From positions 63,763 through 127,762 of the forward strand of contig NZ_KB235952.1 in NCBI RefSeq assembly GCF_000332335.1: DNA of 64,000 bases, written 5' to 3'. The notes beneath the pieces are model-generated. The model made no database searches and was not told the origin of the DNA. It worked only from the letters and a program-made list of their open reading frames with translations. The position numbers and the translations under genes were made by a program. Below are positions 44,915 through 53,309 of the stretch, piece by piece; positions within the stretch are counted from its first letter, which is position 1; every line of letters starts with the position of its first letter. The stretch is from Kamptonema formosum PCC 10802 (GTDB lineage Bacteria; Cyanobacteriota; Cyanobacteriia; Cyanobacteriales; Oscillatoriaceae).

Positions 44915-45160
44915 TCACTCAGAGTCTTCCGCTTCTTCTTCCAGGGCTTGGATTTTCAGCAACAGTTCCTCTTCCTGAATTTCAAACTCCTCTTCGGAAA
45001 TATCCCCGATATCAAACGCCAGCTGCAAAGCTAATAATTGTTTCTGCAAATTTTGCTGGTCGTCCAATTCAGCACTAGCGCGTTCTAGAAGTTGCTCTCC
45101 TATCCAGATGATTCCCCCAAGCGGTCCCGATACCGGAAAAGTTAATAGCTTCAGAAACAT
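44915..45160 (-). CDS. gvpG: Gas vesicle protein GvpG
   Basis: This 81-residue protein is typical of GvpG. It begins MFLKLLTFPVSGPLGGIIWI, with an apolar, GvpA-contacting N-terminus, then a coiled-coil acidic segment EQLLERASAELDDQQNLQKQ, and ends IQEEELLLKIQALEEEAEDS. GvpG is one of the minor proteins needed for vesicle assembly, and forms complexes with GvpF/L. A GGGGAG ribosome site lies a few nucleotides upstream of the ATG at 45160. It is the last gene of the minus-strand J-K-F/L-G operon, and only 14 bp separate it from gvpF/L. Confidence 0.88.
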   Translation of the reverse strand: MFLKLLTFPVSGPLGGIIWIGEQLLERASAELDDQQNLQKQLLALQLAFDIGDISEEEFEIQEEELLLKIQALEEEAEDSE

Positions 45161-45174
45161 AGCTTTGACTCCCC

Positions 45175-45909
45175 TTAAGAAAGCTGAGTGAATGTGTAAG
45201 GAGCGGTAAAATTGTTGTAGCGAATGCGCAGCCGGTCGCCAAACTTTTTGTCGATCGCCTCTACTGTGTCGCTGAACGTAGATTCACTTTCCCACGGAAT
45301 CAAATACGCCGCATTGTAAATCATCTCTTCCGTCATCGTATCATTTTCCGACACTTCTGCAGCCATTGGGTTCAATTGATCGCGAAAAACATCAATGACC
45401 GCTTCCTTGCGCTGTTGCAAACCGCGTTCAATCAGCTGGCCAATTTCGATGACTTCCTCCATACTCAACGCTCTCCCTGACTTGGCATCCCGCTTTTCTC
45501 TCAAGCTGGGATTTTCCTCCAGCAATGCCTGGATCTCCGACTGGCTGTTCCACAGCACCTTGACGCTCACTTCTCGGCGTCCCTCCAATTTTTGAAATAG
45601 CTCTTCCAGTTTTCCTTTATAGGGAAGAGTCAATTGCTCGATGACGGTTTCCCAGGTTTTCACGACCAGTCCAAAGCGGAGCGGGAGCAGGGTGCGGAAC
45701 CCCTCACTCATCGCCAGTTCCAGCACTTTCTCGTGGCAGAGTAAATTGCGCCGGGAAGTGAGATATTTTTCCTGTTTGGCTTCCGAGTACAGAAAATTTA
45801 AACCGTCAACCGTATGGCTGCGAACGGGTTGCTTGTCCAGTCCTTCGAGCGCCACTCCTTCCGAAAGCGGTGCCGGTAAAATCCCATACAGATAAAACCC
45901 TAAACTCAT
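45175..45909 (-). CDS. gvpF: Gas vesicle protein GvpF/L
   Basis: This 244-residue protein begins MSLGFYLYGILPAPLSEGVA, the usual LYGI opening of the GvpF/GvpL family. It continues with LPLRFGLVVKTWETVIEQLT, VSVKVLW and NAAYLIPWESESTFSDTVEA, typical of the two-domain GvpF/L fold. I chose ATG 45909, supported by a purine-rich GGGAGAG a few nucleotides before it. An earlier in-frame start adds only seven residues. GvpF is thought to be the first GvpA-binding assembly factor. It lies 24 bp after the gvpK stop. Confidence 0.88.
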   Translation of the reverse strand: MSLGFYLYGILPAPLSEGVALEGLDKQPVRSHTVDGLNFLYSEAKQEKYLTSRRNLLCHEKVLELAMSEGFRTLLPLRFGLVVKTWETVIEQLTLPYKGKLEELFQKLEGRREVSVKVLWNSQSEIQALLEENPSLREKRDAKSGRALSMEEVIEIGQLIERGLQQRKEAVIDVFRDQLNPMAAEVSENDTMTEEMIYNAAYLIPWESESTFSDTVEAIDKKFGDRLRIRYNNFTAPYTFTQLS

Positions 45910-45933
45910 AAAAATTTTCTCTCCCTGCAACAG

Positions 45934-46413
45934 TTAGATCGGCTTTGAGGTCACAAGCAATCGCAGCTTGGCGTGAATCAAATTCATATTCGCCAGCCCT
46001 ATATCGACATCGCCATGCACCACAAGTCCGATATTTAAAAGTCTGTCTATCAGTTCCAATACAGAAGGCTTCTGGCTGGTTTCTCCAGGATAGTAAGTTC
46101 CCGGCGGCGGCAGCAGGGTGCCCAGCTCTCCGAGATCCACATTCAAATCTTCTGGGTCTATTTCAAATATCTCACACAAGCGCAGCACTTCTTCTTCCAG
46201 CTTTTTCAAACTTTCTGCCGCTCTGTCTAAGTCTGTCTCGCTGAGAACCTGCTGTTCCATTCGCCGAATGACTTGCGCTTCCATGAGCTGGCGAAGCAAT
46301 TCTACCACCGTTAACAGTAAAGAAGCAAACCCGGCCCCACTGTTCAGTTTGTACGTGGTGGGAACTGTCTCAGTCTCAGGAGAGTTTTCATCGAGTGGGC
46401 CAACTAAGGGCAT
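45934..46413 (-). CDS. gvpK: Gas vesicle protein GvpK
   Basis: This 159-residue protein contains the GvpK domain. Key segments are GFASLLLTVVELLRQLMEAQ, VIRRMEQQVLSETDLDRAAE, SLKKLEEEVLRLCEIFEIDP, and DLGELGTLLPPPGTYYPGET. The N-terminal 20 residues are variable and the C-terminus (NIGLVVHGDVDIGLANMNLI) continues into a GvpA-like strand, which is unusual enough to note. GvpK is a minor protein required for vesicle formation. It is 51 bp from gvpJ and 24 bp from gvpF/L on the same strand. Confidence 0.88.
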   Translation of the reverse strand: MPLVGPLDENSPETETVPTTYKLNSGAGFASLLLTVVELLRQLMEAQVIRRMEQQVLSETDLDRAAESLKKLEEEVLRLCEIFEIDPEDLNVDLGELGTLLPPPGTYYPGETSQKPSVLELIDRLLNIGLVVHGDVDIGLANMNLIHAKLRLLVTSKPI

Positions 46414-46464
46414 AAGGTCACTTTTTCACCGGCTTTTCAATGGCTGGCAATCCGCAGCTTTCAC

Positions 46465-46968
46465 TCACGCTTCATTCAGGGGGGTTTCCACTGCTTCCGC
46501 TTCCGCTTCTGCTTCCACTTCCTCGGCTTCCGTTTCCAGTTCGATAGAGGCTTGATTTTCCGGCATCGCATAGCGCGGTTTTGGCCGGTCAGTTTGGCCA
46601 AAATCTAGCTGGCTGGTCGCCACAGCTTTCAGGGAGCGCATTTCGGCTTCTAAACTTTGCAACCGTTCGTGCAGCTGTTTATTTTCCTCGATTAAATTCT
46701 GGGTCTTGCTGCTGAGATAGGGGTCGTTCTCCCACCAGTTGATTCCCATCTCCCGCGCTTTATCCACTGAAGAAATTAGCAACCGAATCCGAATGTGCAG
46801 GAGTTCGGTGGAGGCGATAGACACAGAAATATCGCCGGCAATCACAATTCCCTTGTCCAAAACTCGTTCGAGAATATCCGCCAAAGTCGAGCCTTGGGTA
46901 GATGTGGCAATGGTTCGGCGGTCGCTGTTGGATTGCGAACTTTTCGGCACTATCGGCGTAGCAGTCAC
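46465..46968 (-). CDS. gvpJ: GvpA-family protein with long C-terminal extension (GvpJ)
   Basis: This 167-residue protein starts with GTG. Residues about 27-80 are GvpA-like (TLADILERVLDKGIVIAGDI, SVSIASTELLHIRIRLLISS), matching the shell protein's [11 protein letters not shown]...[21 protein letters not shown]. The rest is a coiled coil and an acidic tail rich in Glu and Ala (LETEAEEVEAEAEAEAVETP), as in GvpJ. GvpJ nucleates or caps the vesicle. It is the first gene of the minus-strand J-K-F/L-G operon; AGAGG at about 46980 can serve as its ribosome site. Confidence 0.85.
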   Translation of the reverse strand: MTATPIVPKSSQSNSDRRTIATSTQGSTLADILERVLDKGIVIAGDISVSIASTELLHIRIRLLISSVDKAREMGINWWENDPYLSSKTQNLIEENKQLHERLQSLEAEMRSLKAVATSQLDFGQTDRPKPRYAMPENQASIELETEAEEVEAEAEAEAVETPLNEA

Positions 46969-47648
46969 GATGGGGTCGCCTCTTTAATGGTATTTGACAC
47001 GCTGAATGCTAAGGTTTAGTTTGTGCGGCACCTCGCAGGATAGGGGCGGCATAGCTCAATTGACGCGAGCCGGTGGAACCACCGGCATGTCTTTTGAAGA
47101 ATTTGGCTATTTTAGCAGGGTTTGGCAACTGCCACACCTCTTCATAATATATATCAGAGCGAGTGGGTTTGTAAGTTTAGTTTTTTTAAAAAATATTAAG
47201 AAAAATTACAGCGCGCTGAGCCCAGCAATAAAAAGCAATCAAACTTCGTTTAGCTTGCCGTCCGGCCATTGCAGAGCCAGCTCAGGAATAGCTTGGGCTG
47301 CGCCGGCAGGTGCTAAGTTCTATTTTACTCTGGCAGCAGCACAGCCCGCTGGGGGCGCGGGGTTAGGGGTTAGGGGTTATCTGATATAACCTTTGGTTGA
47401 AAAATCATCTATTGCTAGGGCGGGGGAGATCCTGTAAAACGCTGACTCCCGTCCGAAAGCGGCGGGGGAACGAATTAGGGGCAATTAAACGGAGATCGGA
47501 TGGCTGACCGAGCTTGTGCCGGTGTGTCTCCCATGCCTGTCACTCGGGTTCGGAGCGGGATGTATCACCCCACCGGCCCCACTTTCGTGGCTTGCAAGGG
47601 TGTTTTTTCCGGGCTGCGATCAGCCGGATAACAGCAATGGGCGCACCG

Positions 47649-47838
47649 GTTGGGCTAAAGCCCAACTACTTTCCTTTGGGCTGAAGCCCAACTACTTTCC
47701 TTTGGGCTGAAGCCCAACTACAAATCTTTGGGCTGAAGCCCAACTACTAACCTTTGGGCTGAAGCCCAACTACTAACCTTTGGGCTGAAGCCCAACTACG
47801 AGCTTTGGGCTGAAGCCCAACTACAAACCTTTGGGCTA
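47649..47838. repeat. Tandem array of seven 26-bp palindrome-bearing units
   Basis: The unit TTTGGGCTGAAGCCCAACTAC plus about five variable bases occurs seven times in tandem, with a further partial unit at the end. Each unit holds the palindrome GGGCTGAAGCCC, except the first which reads GGGCTAAAGCCC. Variants lie only in the spacer (TTTCC, AAATC, TAACC, GAGC, AAACC). The same element, singly or in other spacing, occurs at 3942, 19033, 22647 and 58660-58860. Confidence 0.75.
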
Positions 47839-48666
47839 CGCTGAACTTACAAACGATCTCGGGTGTTGGGTGCCGGTGAGGTCGCAGAGAATTAATTCTC
47901 CCCCTTCTATATATAAGAGCTCATTCGCACAGCTGTTATCTGTTAGGCATTGAATTTGCGCTATTCATCTCTATCCCTTTCTGAGATATTCAGATAAACG
48001 CAGCGCTGCCGGCTCTGCCTCCTTTCAAGAAAGAAGCAGATTAAAAGTTAACAGTTGATTCGGCACTCGTGAGAATCTTATTGTATTTAATTATCTTTTA
48101 ATACAATTGAGAGCGGAAAAAAAGGGTTTTTCGCGCTTAGGGAGGGGTGTGGGGCAAGGTGGCCATACCCCACACCGCCTCCGGTTTTGGGACAGGGGGA
48201 GAGAGCTGTAAAAACGCAGGAATGTGGCGTTTTGACATCTGCTGTAAAACGCCGAACCGCGTCTTGGACATGTACTGTAGAGCCGCGACATGTCGCGCCT
48301 GTACATTCACCCCGCAGCTGACTTGCCGCGCCTCCTGAATAAGGCAGGATTCGAGAGACAGAGCCAGTCGCTCTGCGACAGCAGCTGCTGTGCGAAACTG
48401 GGCGATAAATGGCTGCGGAAGTGTGAGAAGTTGCTTTTTGGGCTAAAAGCAGATGGCACCGGCATCCAGACTGCGGACAGCCACCTTGACAGGCCACTAG
48501 CCAGACCCCTCAAAGGCGGAGAGATTTTTGCAATTTGGGTTTGGCGGCGAGAGCGAGTAAAAATGCCGGTGCCGGCGGCTCCGTCGCTCGCACAAGGCGT
48601 GCGAGAGCCCGAAAAACTGCCGGCAATATTATAAAGATTTATTAAATTTAGACCAAGCTCGCTGCC

Positions 48667-48990
48667 GTCATGGTAGTCTTTTAAAAGACAACCCAGACAG
48701 TACAATAACCGCTACAGGCTACAACCCAGCCAGAAGCAGAGGGATTCCATTCGGAGGGCAAAATCTTTTGAGGATGCTGCCAAAAACCCGCTCGCTGCTC
48801 TGGAAAGGCTTTAGCCTGGGCGCTGTTATATTTTCCGCGAAGCCGGCAAGAAAACTGCGACAAATACTTCGCCCTGAAAAGGAGAGTGGGTAGAGGTGCT
48901 CAAGCAGTCGAAAAAGAGAGCCGGCTGCAGGATAATGGTGTGTTGCAGGTGTGTTTGAACAATCAGAGCGATTGCGCGATACAGTCCGTT
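48667..48990 (+). promoter_or_regulatory. gvpA1 upstream regulatory region
   Basis: GTCATGGTAGTCTTTTAAAAGA at 48667-48688 recurs, slightly changed, upstream of gvpA2 at 53774-53794 (GTCATGATAGTCTTTAAAAAGA). The two lie 379 and about 318 bp before the two gvpA starts. Nearer gvpA1, a sigma70-like pair TTGAAC (48955) and GATACA (48978) with a 17-bp spacer is visible; gvpA2 lacks a matching pair. The last part before the ATG contains AGGAG at about 49032-49036. The conserved stretch may be a regulator site or a long leader. Confidence 0.4.
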
Positions 48991-49045
48991 ACAGATAAGC
49001 GATTCAGGTTCTGAAAAGGCTTATCGACATTTAGGAGAAAATATC

Positions 49046-49264
49046 ATGGCAGTTGAAAAAGTCAACTCATCGTCCAGTCTGGCTGAAGTCATCGACCGAA
49101 TTCTGGACAAAGGCGTCGTCATCGACTTGTGGGCGCGGGTATCGCTGGTGGGCATCGAATTGCTAGCCGTAGAAGCGCGGGTTGTGATCGCCTCAGTAGA
49201 AACCTATTTGAAGTACGCAGAAGCAGTTGGCCTGACGTCTCAAGCTGCAGTGCCAGCCGTATAA
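49046..49264 (+). CDS. gvpA: Gas vesicle shell protein GvpA, copy 1
   Basis: This 72-residue protein reads [20 protein letters not shown], then [20 protein letters not shown], then [20 protein letters not shown] and [12 protein letters not shown]. This is the near-invariant GvpA shell sequence with two antiparallel strands and flanking helices. It assembles into the rib of the hollow vesicle that gives the cell buoyancy. A clear AGGAG lies before the start. The start ATG and gene length match other cyanobacteria. The second copy (54093-54311) differs at one residue (Leu to Ile at residue 28) plus synonymous changes. gvpC-like and gvpN genes follow on the same strand. Confidence 0.97.
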   Translation: MAVEKVNSSSSLAEVIDRILDKGVVIDLWARVSLVGIELLAVEARVVIASVETYLKYAEAVGLTSQAAVPAV

Positions 49265-49426
49265 TCGGGTGCGCCGCACCGGCACCCACGGGAAGCCTGC
49301 TGGTTGCACTGCCGCAGCAGCAGGTGTTTCGCTGGGAATCGGGTGCGGAGGGCCGGCAGCCCGATAGGATACAAGAGGCTAAATTTTGAGTTTTCTGCAA
49401 AAGACAGCAGGAAAGGAGTGCGAGCT

Positions 49427-49810
49427 GTGTCTCTTAGAGATGAATGGTACGCGGCGCGAGCGCAGCGCCAACAGGAAATTCAGTTCCGCCAGCAGCAGGT
49501 GCTGGAACACCGGCAGCAGACGCAGATGGACCTGTCTGCCAGAGCGACACACCGAGCGGCAATGTCAGCTGCGATGTGGGACTCGCTGCACAATTTCCAC
49601 AGCACGCTGCAATCTAGCATGGCTAACTTTCTGGAAGATACCAGAGCTTACCAGCAGGAAATATGGCTGGAGCAGCAAAACCAGAGAGCGGCGTATGTGG
49701 CAGCGATGCGCGATTATGTGTGGGGGACAGCGCCGGAGTTTATTGGAGATGCCGGTGTGGGAAAAAGTGTCTCACCCCTGCCAGCGCCCAAGCTAGGCAA
49801 ACTGATCTAA
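49427..49810 (+). CDS. gvpC: Short GvpC-like protein
   Basis: The gene lies between gvpA1 and gvpN, the usual place of gvpC, and starts with GTG at 49427 after AGGAG at 49413-49417. The 127-residue product is rich in Gln, Glu, Arg and Ala. It begins MSLRDEWYAARAQRQQEIQF and holds two segments, LHNFHSTLQSSMANFLEDTR and AYQQEIWLEQQNQRAAYVAA, that resemble the 33-residue GvpC repeat pattern (LxxFxxxLQxSxxxFLxxTxAxRxxQA). GvpC lies on the outside of the vesicle and strengthens it against pressure. This protein is shorter and less regular than usual cyanobacterial GvpC (about 160-200 residues with 4-5 repeats), so I call it GvpC-like. The ORF can also be opened at 49304, but no ribosome site supports that. 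Confidence 0.55.
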   Translation: MSLRDEWYAARAQRQQEIQFRQQQVLEHRQQTQMDLSARATHRAAMSAAMWDSLHNFHSTLQSSMANFLEDTRAYQQEIWLEQQNQRAAYVAAMRDYVWGTAPEFIGDAGVGKSVSPLPAPKLGKLI

Positions 49811-49827
49811 TGCGGAGATAGTTAGCT

Positions 49828-50742
49828 GTGACCACAGTTCTGCAAGTCAACTCCCAGAATTTTGTTGACACACCGGCAATCCACAGCCTGACGCAGCGCG
49901 CCTTGCGCTACCTGCACGCGGGATTCTCCGTCCACCTCCGCGGGCCGGCAGGAACAGGCAAAACAACACTGGCCGTCCATTTGGCGAATCTTCTAGAGCG
50001 CCCAATTTTGCTGGTGTTTGGCGATGATGAGTACACATCCGCGGATCTGATTGGCAACCAGAGGGGCTACAACCGCAAAAAAGTTGTAGATAATTTTATC
50101 CACACGGTTGTCAAGCTGGAAGATGAATTCCGCCAGTCTTGGGTGGACGCCCGCCTGACCACAGCCTGTCGCGAAGGCTTCACCCTGGTCTACGATGAAT
50201 TCAATCGCTCCCGTCCGGAAGTCAACAACGTCCTGCTCTCCGTATTGGAAGAAAGGCTGCTAGTCCTGCCAGCTGCTTCCCAGCAACAGGAATACATTCG
50301 CGCCCACCCCCAGTTCCGAGTCATCTTTACTTCCAATCCAGAGGAATATTGCGGAGTTCACGAAGCGCAGGACGCACTGATGGATCGCCTGATAACCATC
50401 GATATTCCAGAGCCTGACGAACTGACCCAGCAGGAGATTGTTGTCCAAAAATCTGGACTGCCGCGAGCGGATGCCGCAACAATCGTCAGCCTGATTCGGA
50501 ATTACCGGCAGCGCACGCAGACTCATGAAAAATCCTCTGGGTTGCGGGCGTGCCTGATCGTGGCAAAAGTCTGCCAGACCAATAATATTCCTGTGGTGGC
50601 GACTAACGCTGACTTTCGAGATATCTGCACGGATGTCTTGCTGTCCCGTTCCAAAATCCCGCACAACGAGACAGTCGCAATTCTCAAGGAACTGTTTCAG
50701 GAAGTTCCGCCAGCCAAGAAAGTTTCCGAGAAACGGAGGTAA
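49828..50742 (+). CDS. gvpN: Gas vesicle protein GvpN (AAA-type ATPase)
   Basis: This 304-residue protein starts with GTG at 49828. Walker A is GPAGTGKTT at residues 39-47, and the Walker B region is [21 protein letters not shown] sensor-like segment, [13 protein letters not shown], and a C-terminal lid follow. GvpN is a MoxR/AAA-like ATPase needed for full-size vesicles. The gene begins 17 nt after the gvpC-like stop. A GGAGGT ribosome site for the next gene lies in its last codons, so the genes are translationally coupled. Confidence 0.9.
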   Translation: MTTVLQVNSQNFVDTPAIHSLTQRALRYLHAGFSVHLRGPAGTGKTTLAVHLANLLERPILLVFGDDEYTSADLIGNQRGYNRKKVVDNFIHTVVKLEDEFRQSWVDARLTTACREGFTLVYDEFNRSRPEVNNVLLSVLEERLLVLPAASQQQEYIRAHPQFRVIFTSNPEEYCGVHEAQDALMDRLITIDIPEPDELTQQEIVVQKSGLPRADAATIVSLIRNYRQRTQTHEKSSGLRACLIVAKVCQTNNIPVVATNADFRDICTDVLLSRSKIPHNETVAILKELFQEVPPAKKVSEKRR

Positions 50743-50746
50743 GTCA

Positions 50747-50938
50747 ATGCTGCTTATTCGCACCATGCGGCAAATCCGCACTAGCGGGACAATCGCCAGT
50801 TTCCGGGCTTGCCAGACTGCCAGCCATTTGGACCTGTCTGCGAGCGATCGCGCCCGCCGCACCGGTGCGTCAGCAAAAATGCTGGCGGCAGAATCCCGCA
50901 GGCAGTGGCTGATCGAACAGTGGAAACGAAACAGATAA
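50747..50938 (+). CDS. Small basic protein in the gas vesicle operon
   Basis: This 63-residue protein reads MLLIRTMRQIRTSGTIASFR, then ACQTASHLDLSASDRARRTG, and ends AESRRQWLIEQWKRNR. It starts at ATG 50747, 7 nt after the strong GGAGGT at 50735-50740, and ends 28 nt before the next gene. The product is basic and probably helical, and I recognise no family. The strong ribosome site and the tight position between gvpN and the next gene support a real gene. It could be an accessory gas vesicle protein, or a regulator; no function can be assigned from sequence alone. Confidence 0.6.
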   Translation: MLLIRTMRQIRTSGTIASFRACQTASHLDLSASDRARRTGASAKMLAAESRRQWLIEQWKRNR

Positions 50939-50966
50939 TTCGCTCTCCCCCAGGAGGTCTTCAGTC

Positions 50967-51239
50967 ATGACAAATCTCGATCTGATTCCGCCAGAATTTC
51001 TTTCGCACGAACACTACCGCCAAATGATGGGCCGGGACTACCAGCGCCGCTATTCGGAGTGGCACGCGGAGTATCTCCGGCATCAAAATGAGTTTCTCAG
51101 CGACCAGCAGAGCCGGCTCCGCCAGCAGGAGGAGCAGCGAAACAGGTTTTACGAAGAAAACAAACGCCGCACTGCAGAATCCCGCCAGGAATTTTTGCGC
51201 TATCAGAACAAATACCTCGCGGAAATGCGCCGCTACTAG
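50967..51239 (+). CDS. Small coiled-coil protein in the gas vesicle operon
   Basis: This 90-residue protein reads MTNLDLIPPEFLSHEHYRQM, then MGRDYQRRYSEWHAEYLRHQ, and continues NEFLSDQQSRLRQQEEQRNR. It ends ESRQEFLRYQNKYLAEMRRY. It is strongly charged, helical and rich in Gln, Arg, Glu and Tyr, like the preceding gvpC-like product in composition. AGGAGGT lies 8 nt before the ATG. A decayed copy of its last 25 residues is present just before the second LamG gene, at about 54510-54580. A perfect inverted repeat at 51270-51300 lies after it and may end this transcript. Confidence 0.65.
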   Translation: MTNLDLIPPEFLSHEHYRQMMGRDYQRRYSEWHAEYLRHQNEFLSDQQSRLRQQEEQRNRFYEENKRRTAESRQEFLRYQNKYLAEMRRY

Positions 51240-51269
51240 AACGCAGGTCAAGGATTGAAAGAGACTGTC

Positions 51270-51300
51270 CCTCGTTCCCAGCCTGAGGCTGGGAACGAGG
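51270..51300. terminator. Perfect palindrome after the small coiled-coil gene
   Basis: CCTCGTTCCCAGCC-TGA-GGCTGGGAACGAGG forms a 14-bp stem with a 3-nt loop. It belongs to the dispersed CCCAGCC/GGCTGGG family and lies between the small gene (stop at 51239) and the LamG gene at 51438. It could terminate or process the gas vesicle transcript. Confidence 0.6.
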
Positions 51301-51437
51301 GGAAATGTTACCAATTTTTGGGAGGGAAAGCAAAAAATCGGTTTCTGAGATTGGAAAACCGTCGCTGCGAGACGCTGGCAAAAGCGCCGGCGCTTTGAGA
51401 TTAGAAATAACCAGAAAGTCAAAAAATAGGGCGAGCA

Positions 51438-53309
51438 ATGATAGTTAAAGAAACAGCTGTCGAAAAGCAGCCAGCAGAACTTGACGTGTGCTATCCAGCC
51501 GAGGCCACTCCCTACGACAGTGACTGCGGCTGCAAGATTACTTTACCCTACACTCCGGAATTTAACCCGACTAGCTTTACGGCTGAAATGTGGGTTAAAT
51601 ATCAGGGGGGCACCGGCTACCGATCAGTTGTCACCTCTGTGAGCGGTTCCGCTTGGCAGGGACGCCAGGGGTATGTGCTCTGCGTTAACCAAGCCGGACA
51701 GTGGCAATTCTGGCTGGGCAACGGCCAGATGAGGCATCCCTGGATGGTGGTCACCGGCCCAAAAGCCAAAGTGGGGGTGTGGACGCATCTGGCGGGAACC
51801 TATGACCGAGCGTCGCGGATTGTGACGCTGTACGTCAACGGTCAGGCGGTGGGCCAGCGGACGGGAGCGCTGTTCAGCCCGAACTCTTGCAACCCCCTGC
51901 ACGTCGGGGCGGGTGCCGTCGAACAGGCCGGTGCGAGCCACTGTCTGTTTCGCGGTCAAATTACTAAAGTCAGGCTCTGGAGCCGGCCCCTGGCCCAAAG
52001 AGAGCTGGAAGCCCTGGCCAGTGAGGGAGAGCCCGACGATACGGCAGTCCTGACTTTGGATGGGCGGGGCGACTATGCGGAAGTGCCCTTCTCCGAGGCA
52101 CTCAATCCGACTCAATTCACGGTGTCCTGCTGGGCAAATGTCGGGGGCGAGCAGGGCCGGTGGCGCTCTATTGTCACCTCTCGCGAGGGTTCGCCAACCC
52201 AGGGATACTGTTTGTATGCTGGCGAGAACAATCACTGGCAATTTTGGCTGGGCACCGCCAAGAACGAGTGGGTGAGCATCAACGGTCCAGAACTGGCGCT
52301 CCATACCTGGACATTCTTGGCCGGCACCTACGACGGCAAAATCATGAAATTCTATGTCAATGGGGAATTTGTAGGCGAGAAAGTCGTCACTGATTTTGCC
52401 GTCAATGAAAAATATCCTTTGCGAATCGGCGCAGGCGCAACGGAAGGCAACCCAACTCACTTTTTCCCGGGCCAAATCACCGACGTGCGGGTCTGGAATA
52501 TCGCCAGCAGCCAAAAGGAAATTCAAAACCAGATGAATTACCGGCTGATCGGTTTGGAAGCCGGCTTGGCGGGGTACTGGCCTCTGAATGAAGGCTCGGG
52601 CGGCACGGTCAAGGATAAAACCCCCTACGGCCATCACGGCACGATCGCCAACTATGTGGAAGTGCCTTACTATCCGATTCTCAATCTGCGCCAGTTTACT
52701 GTATCTTGCTGGGTAAATACAGATAATTGGCAGGGAACGGCGCGCACTGCTGTGGCTTCCTGTGACGAGTTTCTGGCCCGAGGGTATATCCTCTGTGCCG
52801 GTGAGGACAATAAATGGAAATTCCTCCTCGGATCGGGGGATGCCGGTTGGAGTGAGATTGCAGGTTCGGAGGTGAAGCTCAACGAGCGCGTTTTCCTGGC
52901 CGGCACCTGCGACGGCAGCGTGATGAAATTCTACATCAACGGCGAGTTGGCTGGGGAAAAAACGATCTATTATGCGCCCAATACCAAGGAACTCTTGCGC
53001 ATTGGTGCCGGCATACAAGATGGAAAAATGGCGAACTTCTTCCCGGGGCAAATCACGGATGTCCGGATTTGGAATCGCGTTTGCACCCAGGAAGACGTTA
53101 AAAAAGAAATGAACAGTCTGGCGATGGGTCAGGCTCCGGGCTTGGTAGCATACTGGCCCCTCAAAGAAGCGACGGGCCTGACAGTCCCTGACCACACTTC
53201 TTATGGCCATGACGCGGCCATCAACACTTCCAGCTGGGAATCTCTGGTTGGGCTGGTTATGATCAAAAACCAGCCAAAGGGCCACCAAAACGGCAGCGGC
53301 AGATATTAG
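51438..53309 (+). CDS. Protein with three LamG (concanavalin-like) domains
   Basis: This 623-residue protein starts MIVKETAVEKQPAELDVCYP and has three LamG/Laminin_G_3 domains: about residues 30-200, 205-400 and 405-610. Each holds the family pattern of a first strand FTVSCWxN, a central WTFLAGTYDGKIMKFYVNGE strand pair and a closing FFPGQITDVRVWN, with a LxGYWPLNEGSG segment at the end. These domains normally bind sugars or proteins at cell surfaces, but no signal peptide or anchor is visible here. The gene sits between the small gvp genes and gvpA2, and its upstream leader (CCAGAAAGTCAAAAA, 51411-51425) matches the leader of the second LamG gene. I infer that the protein is linked to gas vesicles; the partner is unknown. 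Confidence 0.8.
   Translation: MIVKETAVEKQPAELDVCYPAEATPYDSDCGCKITLPYTPEFNPTSFTAEMWVKYQGGTGYRSVVTSVSGSAWQGRQGYVLCVNQAGQWQFWLGNGQMRHPWMVVTGPKAKVGVWTHLAGTYDRASRIVTLYVNGQAVGQRTGALFSPNSCNPLHVGAGAVEQAGASHCLFRGQITKVRLWSRPLAQRELEALASEGEPDDTAVLTLDGRGDYAEVPFSEALNPTQFTVSCWANVGGEQGRWRSIVTSREGSPTQGYCLYAGENNHWQFWLGTAKNEWVSINGPELALHTWTFLAGTYDGKIMKFYVNGEFVGEKVVTDFAVNEKYPLRIGAGATEGNPTHFFPGQITDVRVWNIASSQKEIQNQMNYRLIGLEAGLAGYWPLNEGSGGTVKDKTPYGHHGTIANYVEVPYYPILNLRQFTVSCWVNTDNWQGTARTAVASCDEFLARGYILCAGEDNKWKFLLGSGDAGWSEIAGSEVKLNERVFLAGTCDGSVMKFYINGELAGEKTIYYAPNTKELLRIGAGIQDGKMANFFPGQITDVRIWNRVCTQEDVKKEMNSLAMGQAPGLVAYWPLKEATGLTVPDHTSYGHDAAINTSSWESLVGLVMIKNQPKGHQNGSGRY

Larger units (their letters stand above)
46969..49045. 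other. 2-kb non-coding stretch between the two gvp operons
   Basis: No gene is supported. ORFs here are short, basic, proline-rich and unlike any protein family. It holds the start region of gvpJ (46969-47000), a tandem array at 47649-47838 described separately, GC-rich sequence around 48087-48350, and the gvpA1 promoter region (48660-49045). It could hold a regulatory RNA; I cannot see one. Confidence 0.55.

Noticed and set aside
47040-47085. tRNA-like stretch after gvpJ
   Set aside because: It lacks a T-loop (GGTTCGAAT) and an acceptor stem that pairs, so it is not a tRNA.
48290-48634. 114-codon open frame between gvpJ and gvpA1
   Set aside because: No recognisable domain, no ribosome site, and a composition like other frames in this GC-rich repeat-laden gap.
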